Positions 22,004 through 30,995 of a DNA stretch of 37,540 nt are shown here, piece after piece (within the stretch, counting starts at the first letter, position 1; each line of letters begins with the position of its first letter). The stretch is from Streptomyces sp. R302 (GTDB lineage Bacteria > Actinomycetota > Actinomycetes > Streptomycetales > Streptomycetaceae), in contig NZ_JABBGE010000019.1 of assembly GCF_012927245.1 (NCBI RefSeq), positions 1 through 37,540 of the forward strand. Reading direction: 5' to 3'. A model generated the notes under the pieces. It did no database searches. It was not told the origin of the DNA and saw only the letters and a list, made by a program, of their open reading frames with translations. The position numbers and the translations under genes are program-made.

Positions 22004-22422
22004 GCGCCCCGCTCGCCATGCTGGCCGTGCAGGGCGCCGTGTACACGAAGCTGTCCGCGGACGGTGAGCTGACCGTCGACCTCGGCGCCGGCGTGTACGA
22101 CAACGTCCCCGAGAACGCGCCGTTCCCGCACATCGTCCTGGGGGAGGCCACCGAGGTCCCGGCCAACAGCCAGGACCGCTTCGCCCGGGACACCGTGGTC
22201 ACGCTGCACGTGTGGACGAAGGCCCTCGGCCACACCGAGGGCCTCACGATCGGGCAGCGGGTGAACGCGCTCCTGGACCACCAGCCGCTCACCATCCCCG
22301 GCCTCGACCATGTGGCCACGCTGTTCGAGTTCGGGCAGACGCTCACCGACCCCGAACCACCGGGCGACATCCGGCACCTGATGCTGCGCTACCGCGTCCG
22401 CACCGAGCAGCGCCCCGCCTGA
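22000..22422 (+). CDS. Tail terminator (DUF3168 family)
   Basis: A 140-residue protein resembling DUF3168 tail-terminator proteins: AVQGAVYTKLSADGELTVDLG, VYDNVPENAPFPHIVLGEAT, VVTLHVWTKALGHTEGLTIGQRVNALLD and the C-terminal HLMLRYRVRTEQ strand. It caps the tail tube and binds the connector. GTG 22000 overlaps the previous stop. Confidence 0.85.
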   Translation: MSAPLAMLAVQGAVYTKLSADGELTVDLGAGVYDNVPENAPFPHIVLGEATEVPANSQDRFARDTVVTLHVWTKALGHTEGLTIGQRVNALLDHQPLTIPGLDHVATLFEFGQTLTDPEPPGDIRHLMLRYRVRTEQRPA

Positions 22423-22484
22423 CCCACCCACCCTCACCCCGCGCCGGACCCGGCCCGGGGCCCTACGCATGCTCGGAGGTACCC

Positions 22485-22898
22485 ATGGCCGGAGAGAACG
22501 CGTTCGGCGTCGCATTCGCCCGCGGGGACGGAGCCGTCCCCGAGGTGTTCACCGCCCTCGCGGCGGTCAACAACGTCGGCGGCCCCTCGCTCACCCGCAG
22601 CACGATCGACGTCACCGCCCACGACTCGCCCAACGGATGGATGGAGTTCGTCGGCGGGCTCAAGGACGGCGGCGAGGTCACCATCGACGTCAACTACATG
22701 CCGGCCGCGCACGACTCCCTGATCGCGGACTTCAACGACAAGGACCCGCGCAACTACCGGCTCACCTTCCCCGACGACGACCAGACCCAGTGGGGCTTCC
22801 CGGCGATCATGACCGGCTTCCAGCCGACGGCCCCGGTCGACGACAAGCTGTCGGCTTCGCTGACCTTCAAGGTCGCTGGCGAACCCACCTTCTCCTGA
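22485..22898 (+). CDS. Major tail tube protein
   Basis: A 137-residue tail-tube subunit. Diagnostic segments are NNVGGPSLTRSTIDVTAHDSP, GWMEFVGGLKDGGEVTIDVNY and the end LSASLTFKVAGEPTFS, which fit the siphovirus tube family. CGGAGG precedes ATG 22485. It lies immediately before the frameshifted chaperone pair, the standard order. Confidence 0.88.
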   Translation: MAGENAFGVAFARGDGAVPEVFTALAAVNNVGGPSLTRSTIDVTAHDSPNGWMEFVGGLKDGGEVTIDVNYMPAAHDSLIADFNDKDPRNYRLTFPDDDQTQWGFPAIMTGFQPTAPVDDKLSASLTFKVAGEPTFS

Positions 22899-22913
22899 GA
22901 GGACTTCACCACC

Positions 22914-23315
22914 ATGGCACTGCTCACCCGCGCGCAGATCGACGAGGCCGACGACACCGTCTACGAGGACGTGCCCGTCGCAGAGTGGGGCGGCGAGGTC
23001 CGGATCATCGGCATGTCCGGCACCGACCGCAACGCCTACCAGACCTCCCTCGTCCACTTCGGCCCCAACGGCAAGCCCATCGGTGTCAATCTCGACGACC
23101 GCGACGCGCGCCTCCTCGCCCGCTGCCTCGTCGACGAGGACGGCCAGCCGCTGTACACGCTCAAGGAGGTCGGCGCCCTCGGCGCGAAGAACGGCGCCGT
23201 CATCGAGCGCCTGGCGGTCGTCGCCCGGCGCCTGTCCGGCATCGGCGAGCGCGCCGTCGAGGAAGCAGAGGGAAACTCCGAGCCCGCCCCGAGCGGGTCT
23301 TCTACTTCCGACTAG
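22914..23315 (+). CDS. Tail assembly chaperone (G-like, pre-frameshift)
   Basis: A 133-residue chaperone that would coat the tape measure during tail assembly. Regions: LTRAQIDEADDTVYEDVPVAEW, GEVRIIGMSGTDRNAYQTSL, and an acidic low-complexity end (AEGNSEPAPSGSSTSD), typical of the short product. A heptamer GGGAAAC at 23270-23276 in the correct phase allows -1 slippage into the downstream frame, giving a G-T fusion of about 242 residues. Confidence 0.88.
   Translation: MALLTRAQIDEADDTVYEDVPVAEWGGEVRIIGMSGTDRNAYQTSLVHFGPNGKPIGVNLDDRDARLLARCLVDEDGQPLYTLKEVGALGAKNGAVIERLAVVARRLSGIGERAVEEAEGNSEPAPSGSSTSD
23270..23276 (+). promoter_or_regulatory. -1 ribosomal frameshift site GGGAAAC
   Basis: In the G frame it reads G GGA AAC, the classic X XXY YYZ slippery pattern, close to lambda's GGGAAAG. 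Slipping back one base continues in CTC CGA GCC, the frame that is open to 23641. It lies 39 bp before the zero-frame stop. Confidence 0.88.
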
Positions 23316-23641
23316 CGCACGCCCTGGGCATGCCGGTCAGCGAGCTGCTCGCCCGCACCAGCTCGGCCGAGCTGACCGAGTGGGCCGCGTACGAACGGAT
23401 CGCCGGACCGATCGGCCCCGAGCGGGCCGACGCCCTCAACGCCCTCCAGACCGCCGTCATCGCCAACGGCACCCGCGGCAAGGGCCAACGCCCCTTCACC
23501 CCAAGCGACTTCATGCCGCAGTGGGGAGGGAAGCCGAAGCAGACCTGGCAGCAGATGCTCGCCGCGGTCAAGACCATGCACGTACGCCTCGGCGGCAAGC
23601 CACGCCAGAACAAGGAGGTGGGGAGCCGTGACGGTTCTTGA
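23276..23641 (+). CDS. Tail assembly chaperone T domain (made by -1 frameshift)
   Basis: About 121 residues added to the G protein after slippage at 23270-23276. Its start LRARPERVFYFRLAHALGMPVSELLARTSSAELTEWAAYERI is typical of tail chaperone C-termini. It has no ribosome site of its own. It overlaps the tape-measure start by 14 bp. The coordinates give only the shifted-frame part; the full product begins at 22914. Confidence 0.85.
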   Translation, partial: LRARPERVFYFRLAHALGMPVSELLARTSSAELTEWAAYERIAGPIGPERADALNALQTAVIANGTRGKGQRPFTPSDFMPQWGGKPKQTWQQMLAAVKTMHVRLGGKPRQNKEVGSRDGS

Positions 23642-25889
23642 CCGGCTGCTCGTCGAGATCGGCCTGAGCGCCGAGGACCTGTCCGGCGGCGCCCAGGAAG
23701 CGGCGCGTGACGTCGACCTGGCGCTCGCGGACGTCGGGGACGCCGCCGACGCGATGGGCCGCGAGGTCGTCCAGGCCGCCAACCGTGCGGCCGACGCCCT
23801 CGCAGAAGTCGGGACCTCGGCCGACCAGGCCGCCCAGGCAGCCGACCAGGCCGCCGCCGACGTCGGCGGCAGCTTCCAGGGCATCGCCGCCGGCACCGCC
23901 GGTATGGCGGTCGGCGGCGCGTTCGCAGCCGGTCTCACCAACGCCATGGACACCAAGGCCGCAGTGGCGAAGGTGACCAACCAGCTCGGCCTCACGGCCG
24001 AGGAGGCCGACCGCGCGGGCACGGTCGCCGGCGAGGTGTTCACCGCGGGATTCTCCGACTCGATGGGCGGGGTCACTGACGCCCTGGGGGTCGTGGCCCA
24101 GGCCATGGGAGGCATGGGCAAGGTCGGCGACGAGGAGCTCGCCGACCTCACCAAGAAGGCGATCATGCTCGGCGACACGTTCGAGCTGGACATCGGCAAT
24201 TCGGCGACCGCAGCAGGAAGACTCATCGACCTCGGCCTCGCGAAGGACGGTGCCCACGCTTTCGACATTCTGACCCGCGCCGCGCAGACCCTTCCCCGGT
24301 CGATGGTGGACGACATTACCGCAGGTGTCGTGGAATACGGGAAGCAATTCGAGCGACTCGGCCTCTCCGGAGAAACAGCGTTCGGACTCATGGGCCAATA
24401 CGCCGCCGCCGGAGGAAAGGACATCGACCAGGCGGCAGACATCATCCATGAATTCGCGCGGATCACCTCGGAAGAAACCGACCGGGCCGCCGAAGGATTC
24501 AAGGGCCTCGGGCTCGACAGTAAGGCCATGCTCAAAGCGATCGGCGAGGGCGGCCCCGCCGCCGAGCAGGCCCTCAGCGCCACCCTCACCGCCCTGCGCG
24601 GCATCGAGGACCCGGCCAAGCAATCCCAGCTCGCCGTACAGCTCTTCGGCGACATGGCCGGAGAGGCCGGCGACGCGCTGTGGGCGATGGACCCCGCGAC
24701 CGCGGCCGCCGTCACCGGCATGGACGAAGCCGCCGGCGCGGCCGACCGCGCCACGGAGGCCATGGAGGAGTCCCAGACCATCGAGGCCGTCTGGCGAGAC
24801 CTGTCGGCCACCCTCGGCGAGCTGCTCCTGCCCGTCCTGTCCGCGTTCTCCGAGTGGGCCTCGGCGAACCCCGACCTGCTCCGCGCTCTTGTCGCCGGGC
24901 TCCTGGCCCTGGCCGTCGTGATCAGCATCATGACCGTCGCCCAGTGGGCATGGAACAGCGCCCTCTTCATGTGGCCGGGAACGTGGATCATCGCGGGCAT
25001 CCTCGCCGTGATCGCGGTCATCCTCCTCGTCATCGTCTACTGGGAGGACATCAAGCGGGTCACGCTGGAGACGTGGGCCGCTATCACCGAGGGCCTCGGC
25101 GCCGCGTGGGACTGGACCAAGGAGACCTCGAAGGCGACCTGGGACGCCGTCGTGAAGGGCCTCGCCGACGCCTGGAACTGGACCAAGCAGGTCACCATCG
25201 AGACGTGGGCGGCGATCACCAAGGCCCTGTCCGACGCCTGGAACTGGACCAAGCGTGTGGCCTCCGAGACGTGGGGCGCCACCGTCAAAACGTTCACGGA
25301 CGGATGGAACTGGCTGGTCTCCAACGTCTTCGCGCCCATAGGCCGCTTCTTCACCGCCACGATCCCCGGCTGGGTATCCACCGGCGTCGAGGGCGTAAAG
25401 AGCCTGTGGAACGGCCTAGTGGACTGGTTCGCGGGAATTCCCGGACAGCTCGCCAGTATTGGCAGCAGCCTGTGGGGGTTCATTACCAGCGGACTCAAGG
25501 CGTCTCTGAACGGTGCAATCTATTTGGTGAACAAGGGCATCGAATTCATCAACAACATGCTGATCGGCAATGCGAACAGAATTCCCGGTGTGGAAATTGG
25601 ATACATCCCGTTCATCCCGTACCTCGCCGAGGGTGGCGTCACCACCGGCCCGACGCTCGCGATGATCGGCGAGGGCCGCGAGCAGGAGGCCGTTCTCCCG
25701 CTCAGCGTCCTCGACGGCATGCTCCAGACCGCTGCCGCCCCCGTCGTCCAAGTCGCCAGCAGTCGCAGCCCGCAGGAGGTCCGCGTCGTCCTCGACGTCA
25801 CCGGAGGACAGGACAGCTTCGTCCGGTTCTTCAAGGAGACCGTTCAGACCCGGGCCGCGGGGTCCGTGATCCGCCTCGGAGAGGGGTGA
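23628..25889 (+). CDS. Tape measure protein
   Basis: A 753-residue protein that sets tail length and guides DNA ejection. The N-terminal part is an Ala-rich coiled coil (SADQAAQAADQAAADVGGSF); residues about 100-390 follow the usual tape-measure core (FTAGFSDSMGGVTDALGVVAQAM, YGKQFERLGLSGETAFGLMGQYA). Residues about 415-471 hold two hydrophobic spans. Residues 481-563 contain three and a partial copies of a 22-residue Trp-rich repeat (ETWAAITxxLxxAWxWTK). At about 1.5 angstrom per residue the predicted tail is near 110 nm. GTG 23628 follows AAGGAGG. Confidence 0.93.
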   Translation: MTVLDRLLVEIGLSAEDLSGGAQEAARDVDLALADVGDAADAMGREVVQAANRAADALAEVGTSADQAAQAADQAAADVGGSFQGIAAGTAGMAVGGAFAAGLTNAMDTKAAVAKVTNQLGLTAEEADRAGTVAGEVFTAGFSDSMGGVTDALGVVAQAMGGMGKVGDEELADLTKKAIMLGDTFELDIGNSATAAGRLIDLGLAKDGAHAFDILTRAAQTLPRSMVDDITAGVVEYGKQFERLGLSGETAFGLMGQYAAAGGKDIDQAADIIHEFARITSEETDRAAEGFKGLGLDSKAMLKAIGEGGPAAEQALSATLTALRGIEDPAKQSQLAVQLFGDMAGEAGDALWAMDPATAAAVTGMDEAAGAADRATEAMEESQTIEAVWRDLSATLGELLLPVLSAFSEWASANPDLLRALVAGLLALAVVISIMTVAQWAWNSALFMWPGTWIIAGILAVIAVILLVIVYWEDIKRVTLETWAAITEGLGAAWDWTKETSKATWDAVVKGLADAWNWTKQVTIETWAAITKALSDAWNWTKRVASETWGATVKTFTDGWNWLVSNVFAPIGRFFTATIPGWVSTGVEGVKSLWNGLVDWFAGIPGQLASIGSSLWGFITSGLKASLNGAIYLVNKGIEFINNMLIGNANRIPGVEIGYIPFIPYLAEGGVTTGPTLAMIGEGREQEAVLPLSVLDGMLQTAAAPVVQVASSRSPQEVRVVLDVTGGQDSFVRFFKETVQTRAAGSVIRLGEG
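25068..25316 (+). repeat. 66-bp tandem coding repeat in the tape measure
   Basis: Units start at 25068, 25134, 25200 and 25266 (last partial). Each encodes 22 residues with conserved Trp at unit positions 3, 14 and 16. A 22-residue period equals two 11-residue helical repeats. Confidence 0.8.
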
Positions 25890-25892
25890 CCC

Positions 25893-28800
25893 ATGGCGCT
25901 CCCGCCGCCGCGTACCGCAGAGATCTTCTACGACGACGCGTGGCATCCCGTCAGCGTCCGCGAGTCCGACACCGTGTCCATCTCGCGCGGCCTGTCCGGG
26001 GCCGGCACCCGCGCGGAGCCGACCGCCAGCACGATGACCCTGGGCAACAGGAACGGCGCGCTGTCCGTGTACGACCCGACCTCTCCGGTGTACGGGAAGG
26101 TCGGGCGCGGTACGCCGCTCAGGTTCGCGGTGTCCGGGGGCGGGCCCCGGCTGGTGCTTCCGGGTGACACCGTCTCCGCGCTCACCACACCGAACCACGC
26201 GAGCCTGTCCACCTCGGACCTGGACGTCCGGGTCGAGATCGCGTCGGACGACTACTCGGTGCAGCAAGATCTCGCCGAGCGCTGGCTCACCACCGGGAAC
26301 CAGCGGTCGTGGACGTGGCAGATGCTCAACGACCGGCAGATGCAGCTGAGATGGTCCACGGACGGCACGGGTACCGCTCTGGGGATCGCCGCCACGCTGA
26401 CCCGGTTCCCCGCCTACCCGGGCCAGCGGATCGCGCTGCGCGCCACCCTCGACGTCGACAACGGCGCGGGGGGCTGGACCGCCACCTTCTTCTGGGCCCG
26501 CTCTTTGGACGCGAAGGTCTGGCACCTGATCGAGACCCAGTCGGCGAGCGGCGTGACGAGCGTTCATGCCGGAACGGCCGGCCTGCGGCTGGGCACGGTC
26601 ACGGCGTGGGTGGGGCCCGGCTTCAAGGGCCGCATGTACGGGATGCAGCTGCGGAACGGGATCGATGGGGCCCTCGCTGTCGACCTCGACATCGAACGCG
26701 ACGCGGCCATGGGCGCCTCGTCCTTCACGGACGGCACGGGGCGTGTGTGGTCCCTGGCCGGGGCGGCGGCCCTGTCCAACACCCACACGCGACTGTCGGG
26801 TGAGGTACCCGCGTGGCCGCCGCAGCGGCACATCAGCGGCAACGACAGCGTCATCAGGGTCGCGCCGGCGGGGATCCTGAGGAGGCTCGGCACCGGGAAG
26901 AAGCCGCTGCAGTCCGCGCTGCGGCGGGCCATCCTCGCGGCCGGCCCGATCGAGTGCTGGCCGCTCACCGACGGCCCCGAATCCAGTTCCGGGACCCCGC
27001 TGATCGGTACCCGGCCCATCATCTCCGAGGGCGGCAACAGCCGGTTCTCCTGGGGAAAGGGCCAGCTGGCGGAGTGGATCGAGCCGGTGCTCCAGGTCGA
27101 CGCGAAGAGCGCCTCCAGGCTCACGGCCACCCCGCCACCGTCAACGGCCGCCAACGCCGGCTGGGCCGTCGACTGGGTCCGGGCGGGCGCTGTCGATGTT
27201 CCCTCCGCCGAGCTCTACCACTTCGTGGACAGCGGCCCCGAGGGCGCCCAGTGGGTGTGGACCGTGCAGGCCAACCCGCAGAACGACGACATGACCCTGA
27301 CCGTCAGCCGTGCCGACAACGGCGAGGGGCCCGACCAGATCGTCATCCCGTCACCCGGCATCTACGACGGCGCGCCGCACCACCTGCGCCTGCGCGTCAT
27401 CAACAGCGGCAGTGACAGCCAGTGGAGCCTCTGGATCGACGGCGTCGAACGCGCGAACGGGTCCTGGACCGAGCCGACCTCGGCGCTCTTCGCCATCGCC
27501 CCGGTATTCGTCCTCAACCTGGTCGACGGGGCGCCGGCGGTGAACATCGGCTACCTCACCTACTGGGGGCCCAACCCGCCGCCGGCCGCAGACCTGTACC
27601 AGGCGATGCTCGGGCACTCAGGGGAGAGGGCCGCGAACCGGTTCCTGCGGGTCTCCGCCGAGCAGGGCGTCCCCGCGGCCTGCGAGGGCGACCCGGCCCG
27701 CTCCGAGCCGCTCGGCGCCCAGACGATGGACGGGTTCCTCGACATCCTGGAGACCGCGTCCGACAGCGACCTCGGGCTGCTCCTGGACCGCCGGGACGCG
27801 GTCGCGCTGCTGTACCGGACCAGGGCCAGCCTGTACTCCCAGCCGCCTGTGGTGACACTGGACTACAGCAACGGCGTGGTCGGCGGCCTCGAACCGAAGC
27901 CCGCCGACAGTCTCGTCCGCAACGAGTTCACCGCGGTCCGCAAGAACGGCGCCGGGCACACGGCCGTACAGGAACACGGCCCGCTGTCCGTGCAGGACCC
28001 CCCGGACGGGATCGGACGCTACGACGCAGCCAAGACGCTGTCCCTGGCCACGGACTCCCAGACCATCGGCCAGGCCTGGTGGAGGCTCCACCTCGGCACC
28101 ATCAACGGCTTGCAGTACCCACAGGTCACCGTCGACCTGGCCAACCCCCGCGCGGCGGCGCTCATCGCCGACCTCCTCCGGGCCGACGTCGGCGACCTCC
28201 TGCGGCTCCACCGCCTCCCGCCCGAATACGGGCCGGGCGATGTCGACCTGCTCATCCGCGGCTACACCGAGACCATCGGCGCCAAGCGGTGGCAGATCAC
28301 GTTCGTGTGCGACCCCGGCGGCCCGTGGACCGTCGGCGTCCTGGGTGACCGTGTCCTCGGCCGCGCGGATACGGCCGGCTGCGTCCTGGGCGCCGGCCTC
28401 GACGACGCTGACACGTCCGTGATCCTGTCCACCACCAAGGGGCCACGGTGGATCCGCAGCACCACCCACGCCAGCCAGTTCCCCTTCAGCCTCACCGTCG
28501 GCGGAGAGGAGGTGTCGGTGACGGCCCTCACGGACGTGGCCGAGGATGCGTTCGCGCGGACCGTGACGTCCGGCTGGGGCGCCGCCGGGTCCGGGCAGGC
28601 CTGGACGATGACGGGCGGAGCCGCGTCCGACTACTCCGTCACGCCGGCCGGAGGCGCCCTTCAGTCGGCGACGAGCCGGGGCGTCCTGCGCGCCATGACC
28701 ATCCCGGTGCCGACCGCGGACGTGGACCTGTCGGTCGACTTCTCCACCGACGCCGTCCCCGCAGGCGACAGCAGCTACGGCTTCCTCGCCGCCCGGTGGG

Positions 28801-29252
28801 TGTCCGCGGCCTCCTTCTACATGGCCCGCCTCCAGATCATCGGCGGAGGGACCATGGTCCTCGGCGTACGGAAGCGGATCGCGAACAACGAGACACAGCT
28901 CGGGGCCTTCACCCTTCCGGGCGTGACCTACGCCCCGGGGACGGCCTACCGCCTCCGGTTCGCCGTACAGGGATCCACTCTGAGGGCCAAGGCCTGGCGC
29001 ACCACCGACGGCGAGCCCACCGCCTGGCAGGTGACGGCGGCCGACGGGGACCTGACGGCAGCGGGGAGCATCGGTGTGCGGTCCGTCCTGGGCTCCGCGA
29101 CCACCAACCCCCTGCCCGTCGGCTTCCGCTTCGCCGACCTGACCTCGACGCCCCAGCTCGCCACCGTGACCCGGTCCGTCAACGGCGTCGAGAAGCCGCA
29201 CCCGGCCGGCGCCGCCATCTCCCTGACGCGCCCCATGGTCGCCGCTCTCTAG
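25893..29252 (+). CDS. Large multi-domain tail-tip / minor tail protein
   Basis: A 1119-residue protein. Residues 1-80 (AEIFYDDAWHPVSVRESDTVSISRGLS) resemble the start of distal tail proteins. Residues about 95-270 and 340-560 look like jelly-roll LamG/concanavalin-type modules (GWTATFFWARSLDAKVWHLIE; WSLWIDGVERANGSW). Residues about 575-830 are hub-like (FLRVSAEQGVPAACEG, DGFLDILETASDSDLGLLLDRR, VDLLIRGYTETIGAKRWQITF). Residues about 882-1090 form another jelly roll (VDLSVDFSTDAVPAGDSSYGFL). It appears to combine tail-tip assembly and surface binding in one chain. ATG 25893 lies three bases after the tape measure. Confidence 0.85.
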   Translation: MALPPPRTAEIFYDDAWHPVSVRESDTVSISRGLSGAGTRAEPTASTMTLGNRNGALSVYDPTSPVYGKVGRGTPLRFAVSGGGPRLVLPGDTVSALTTPNHASLSTSDLDVRVEIASDDYSVQQDLAERWLTTGNQRSWTWQMLNDRQMQLRWSTDGTGTALGIAATLTRFPAYPGQRIALRATLDVDNGAGGWTATFFWARSLDAKVWHLIETQSASGVTSVHAGTAGLRLGTVTAWVGPGFKGRMYGMQLRNGIDGALAVDLDIERDAAMGASSFTDGTGRVWSLAGAAALSNTHTRLSGEVPAWPPQRHISGNDSVIRVAPAGILRRLGTGKKPLQSALRRAILAAGPIECWPLTDGPESSSGTPLIGTRPIISEGGNSRFSWGKGQLAEWIEPVLQVDAKSASRLTATPPPSTAANAGWAVDWVRAGAVDVPSAELYHFVDSGPEGAQWVWTVQANPQNDDMTLTVSRADNGEGPDQIVIPSPGIYDGAPHHLRLRVINSGSDSQWSLWIDGVERANGSWTEPTSALFAIAPVFVLNLVDGAPAVNIGYLTYWGPNPPPAADLYQAMLGHSGERAANRFLRVSAEQGVPAACEGDPARSEPLGAQTMDGFLDILETASDSDLGLLLDRRDAVALLYRTRASLYSQPPVVTLDYSNGVVGGLEPKPADSLVRNEFTAVRKNGAGHTAVQEHGPLSVQDPPDGIGRYDAAKTLSLATDSQTIGQAWWRLHLGTINGLQYPQVTVDLANPRAAALIADLLRADVGDLLRLHRLPPEYGPGDVDLLIRGYTETIGAKRWQITFVCDPGGPWTVGVLGDRVLGRADTAGCVLGAGLDDADTSVILSTTKGPRWIRSTTHASQFPFSLTVGGEEVSVTALTDVAEDAFARTVTSGWGAAGSGQAWTMTGGAASDYSVTPAGGALQSATSRGVLRAMTIPVPTADVDLSVDFSTDAVPAGDSSYGFLAARWVSAASFYMARLQIIGGGTMVLGVRKRIANNETQLGAFTLPGVTYAPGTAYRLRFAVQGSTLRAKAWRTTDGEPTAWQVTAADGDLTAAGSIGVRSVLGSATTNPLPVGFRFADLTSTPQLATVTRSVNGVEKPHPAGAAISLTRPMVAAL

Positions 29253-29261
29253 GAGGCCCCT

Positions 29262-29699
29262 GTGCCCTACACGCCCTTCTACGCGGGCGAGGTCGTCACC
29301 GCGGAGGCCCTCGGGACCCGCATCATCGAGATCGTCATGGACTGGACGCCCCTCGTCAGTCTCGGGAACTTCCAGAGCGGCTTCTCACCGAATCCCGCGA
29401 AGCCGCCACGGATGCAGATCCGACGCACCATGGGGACGCTGGAGTTCCTGTACGAGGGCCGGATCAACAACTCGGGGACCAACATGGTCAACACGACCGC
29501 GGTGATGTTCGTGTTCACCGTCGCCGACTGCATCCCCTCCGTGGAGCACGGCGACGAGGTCTACGGCGCCAACTCCAGTCACCAGCCGATCCGCCTCGGC
29601 CTGCTCGCCAACGGCAACCTGACGGGCTCCGTCGCGGCCGGCTCCGCCAACCCCAGCACGATCTGGCTCGACGACACCCACTTCACCAACCCCAAGTAA
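29262..29699 (+). CDS. Minor tail protein / possible receptor-binding tip
   Basis: A 145-residue protein beginning MPYTPFYAGEVVTAEALGTRI, a trimerisation-type start frequent in actinophage tail fibres (an entry that names the attachment to the tip). The rest is beta-rich (GTLEFLYEGRINNSGTNMVN, AVMFVFTVADCIPSVEHGDEV). It follows the tip protein by nine bases and closes the tail operon. Host-surface contact is inferred from position. Confidence 0.7.
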   Translation: MPYTPFYAGEVVTAEALGTRIIEIVMDWTPLVSLGNFQSGFSPNPAKPPRMQIRRTMGTLEFLYEGRINNSGTNMVNTTAVMFVFTVADCIPSVEHGDEVYGANSSHQPIRLGLLANGNLTGSVAAGSANPSTIWLDDTHFTNPK

Positions 29700-29714
29700 C
29701 CCGCCCGCTCACCT

Positions 29715-29743
29715 GCCCCGAGCCAGCCGGCCCGGGGCTTTCT
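29715..29743 (+). terminator. Terminator between tail and lysis genes
   Basis: Arms GCCCCGAGC and GCCCGGGGC (one mismatch) with a 6-base loop, followed by TTTCTC. A plausible intrinsic terminator after the tail genes, just upstream of the endolysin ribosome site GAGGAG. Confidence 0.65.
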
Positions 29744-29763
29744 CATGCCCCGAGGAGACCCTC

Positions 29764-30678
29764 ATGGCCACACCCCTGTCCGCGGACCGGCTCATCGCCG
29801 CGCTCCGCGCCGAAGGCGTCACCGTCGTCGAACACCCCGGCTGGCGCACCCACAACCGCAATCAGGTCGGCTCCTGGGGGCCGGTCAACGGCGTGATGAT
29901 CCACCACACCGTCAGCTCCGGTACCGCCTCGTCCGTCGAGATGTGCTTCGACGGCTACGAGGGCCTGCCCGGCCCCCTGTGCCACGGCGTGATCGCCAAG
30001 GACGGCACGGTCCACCTCGTCGGCTCCGGCCGCGCGAACCACGCCGGCGGCGGCGACCCGTCCGTCCTCCAGGCCGTCATCACCGAGACCTACGCCGACC
30101 GCCCGCCGGCGCCGCGCGTCCACCAGGGCAGCCCGGGCGCCGTGGACGGCAACTCCCGCTTCTACGGGTTCGAGTGCATCAACCTCGGCAACGGCGCCGA
30201 CCCCTGGCCCGCCGAGCAGCTGCTCGCTATCGAGCGGGTCTCCGCCGCCCTGTGCCGCGCGCACGGCTGGGGCGCGAAGTCCGTCATCGGCCACCTGGAG
30301 TGGTCCGACTGGAAGTCCGACCCGAAGGGCTTCGCCATGCCCGCCATGCGCGAGCGCGTGCAGACCCGCCTCGGCAAGGACCCGGCGCGGCCGGCCGTAC
30401 CCAAGCCCGCTCCGCCGAAGGCTCCGCAGTACGAGCCGTTCCCCGGCGCCTCGTTCTTCCGGAAGAACCCCCGCTCCGCGATCGTCACGGCCATGGGCCG
30501 GCGCCTCGTCGCTGAGGGCTGCAGCCGGTACCGCTCGGGCCCCGGTCCCCGCTGGACCGAGGCCGACCGCCAGTCCTACGCCGCGTGGCAGCGCAAGCTC
30601 GGGTACCGCGGCGACGACGCCGACGGCTGGCCCGGCCCCACCTCCTGGAACGCCCTCAAGGTCCCCCGCTCGAAGTGA
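29764..30678 (+). CDS. Endolysin, N-acetylmuramoyl-L-alanine amidase
   Basis: A 304-residue lysin that would cleave the amide bond between muramic acid and the stem peptide. The Amidase_2/PGRP-type catalytic domain spans about 1-200: VMIHHTV (H47/H48), LCHGVIAKDGTVHLVGSGRANHAG, FYGFECINLG, and the zinc-binding end IGHLEWSDWKSDPKGF (H177, D186). A Pro/Lys linker leads to a C-terminal domain (about 225-300; FRKNPRSAIVTAMGRRLVAEG, WPGPTSWNALKVP) of the peptidoglycan-binding kind seen in Streptomyces phage lysins. No signal peptide, so release should depend on a holin. Confidence 0.93.
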   Translation: MATPLSADRLIAALRAEGVTVVEHPGWRTHNRNQVGSWGPVNGVMIHHTVSSGTASSVEMCFDGYEGLPGPLCHGVIAKDGTVHLVGSGRANHAGGGDPSVLQAVITETYADRPPAPRVHQGSPGAVDGNSRFYGFECINLGNGADPWPAEQLLAIERVSAALCRAHGWGAKSVIGHLEWSDWKSDPKGFAMPAMRERVQTRLGKDPARPAVPKPAPPKAPQYEPFPGASFFRKNPRSAIVTAMGRRLVAEGCSRYRSGPGPRWTEADRQSYAAWQRKLGYRGDDADGWPGPTSWNALKVPRSK

Positions 30679-30689
30679 AAGGCGCACCC

Positions 30690-30995
30690 ATGAACGTCCT
30701 CGCCAGCATCCTCCGTACCGTCGTCCCGGTCCTCGCCGGGTGGGTCCTCACCGTCACCGGCGCCGTCGGCGTCAAGGTCGACTCCGCCGCGCTCGCGGGC
30801 GGCATCACCGCAGCCGTCACCCTCGTCTACTACACCGTCCTCCGCGCCCTGGAGGCCGGGGCCGAACGCATCGGCTGGGAACCGCTACGCCTCATCGCTG
30901 GCCTCCTCCTCGGCTGGGCCCGCCCGCCCGCGTACGAGAAGCACCAGCCTGCCCTCGACCTCGCCGAGGTCCTCCGTCGGGACGGCCGCCCGTGA
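30690..30995 (+). CDS. Holin candidate (membrane protein)
   Basis: A 101-residue protein with two to three hydrophobic segments (LRTVVPVLAGWVLTVTGAVGV, LAGGITAAVTLVYYTVLRALE, and the weaker PLRLIAGLLLGWARPP) and a charged tail. It follows the endolysin by 11 bp. The length, spans and position fit actinophage holins. ATG 30690 is preferred; the longer open frame upstream overlaps the lysin. The next gene overlaps by four bases (GTGA). Confidence 0.75.
   Translation: MNVLASILRTVVPVLAGWVLTVTGAVGVKVDSAALAGGITAAVTLVYYTVLRALEAGAERIGWEPLRLIAGLLLGWARPPAYEKHQPALDLAEVLRRDGRP

Noticed and set aside
25416..26831. Minus-strand open frame opposite the tape measure and tip genes
   Set aside because: Composition follows the sense genes and no protein features are visible.
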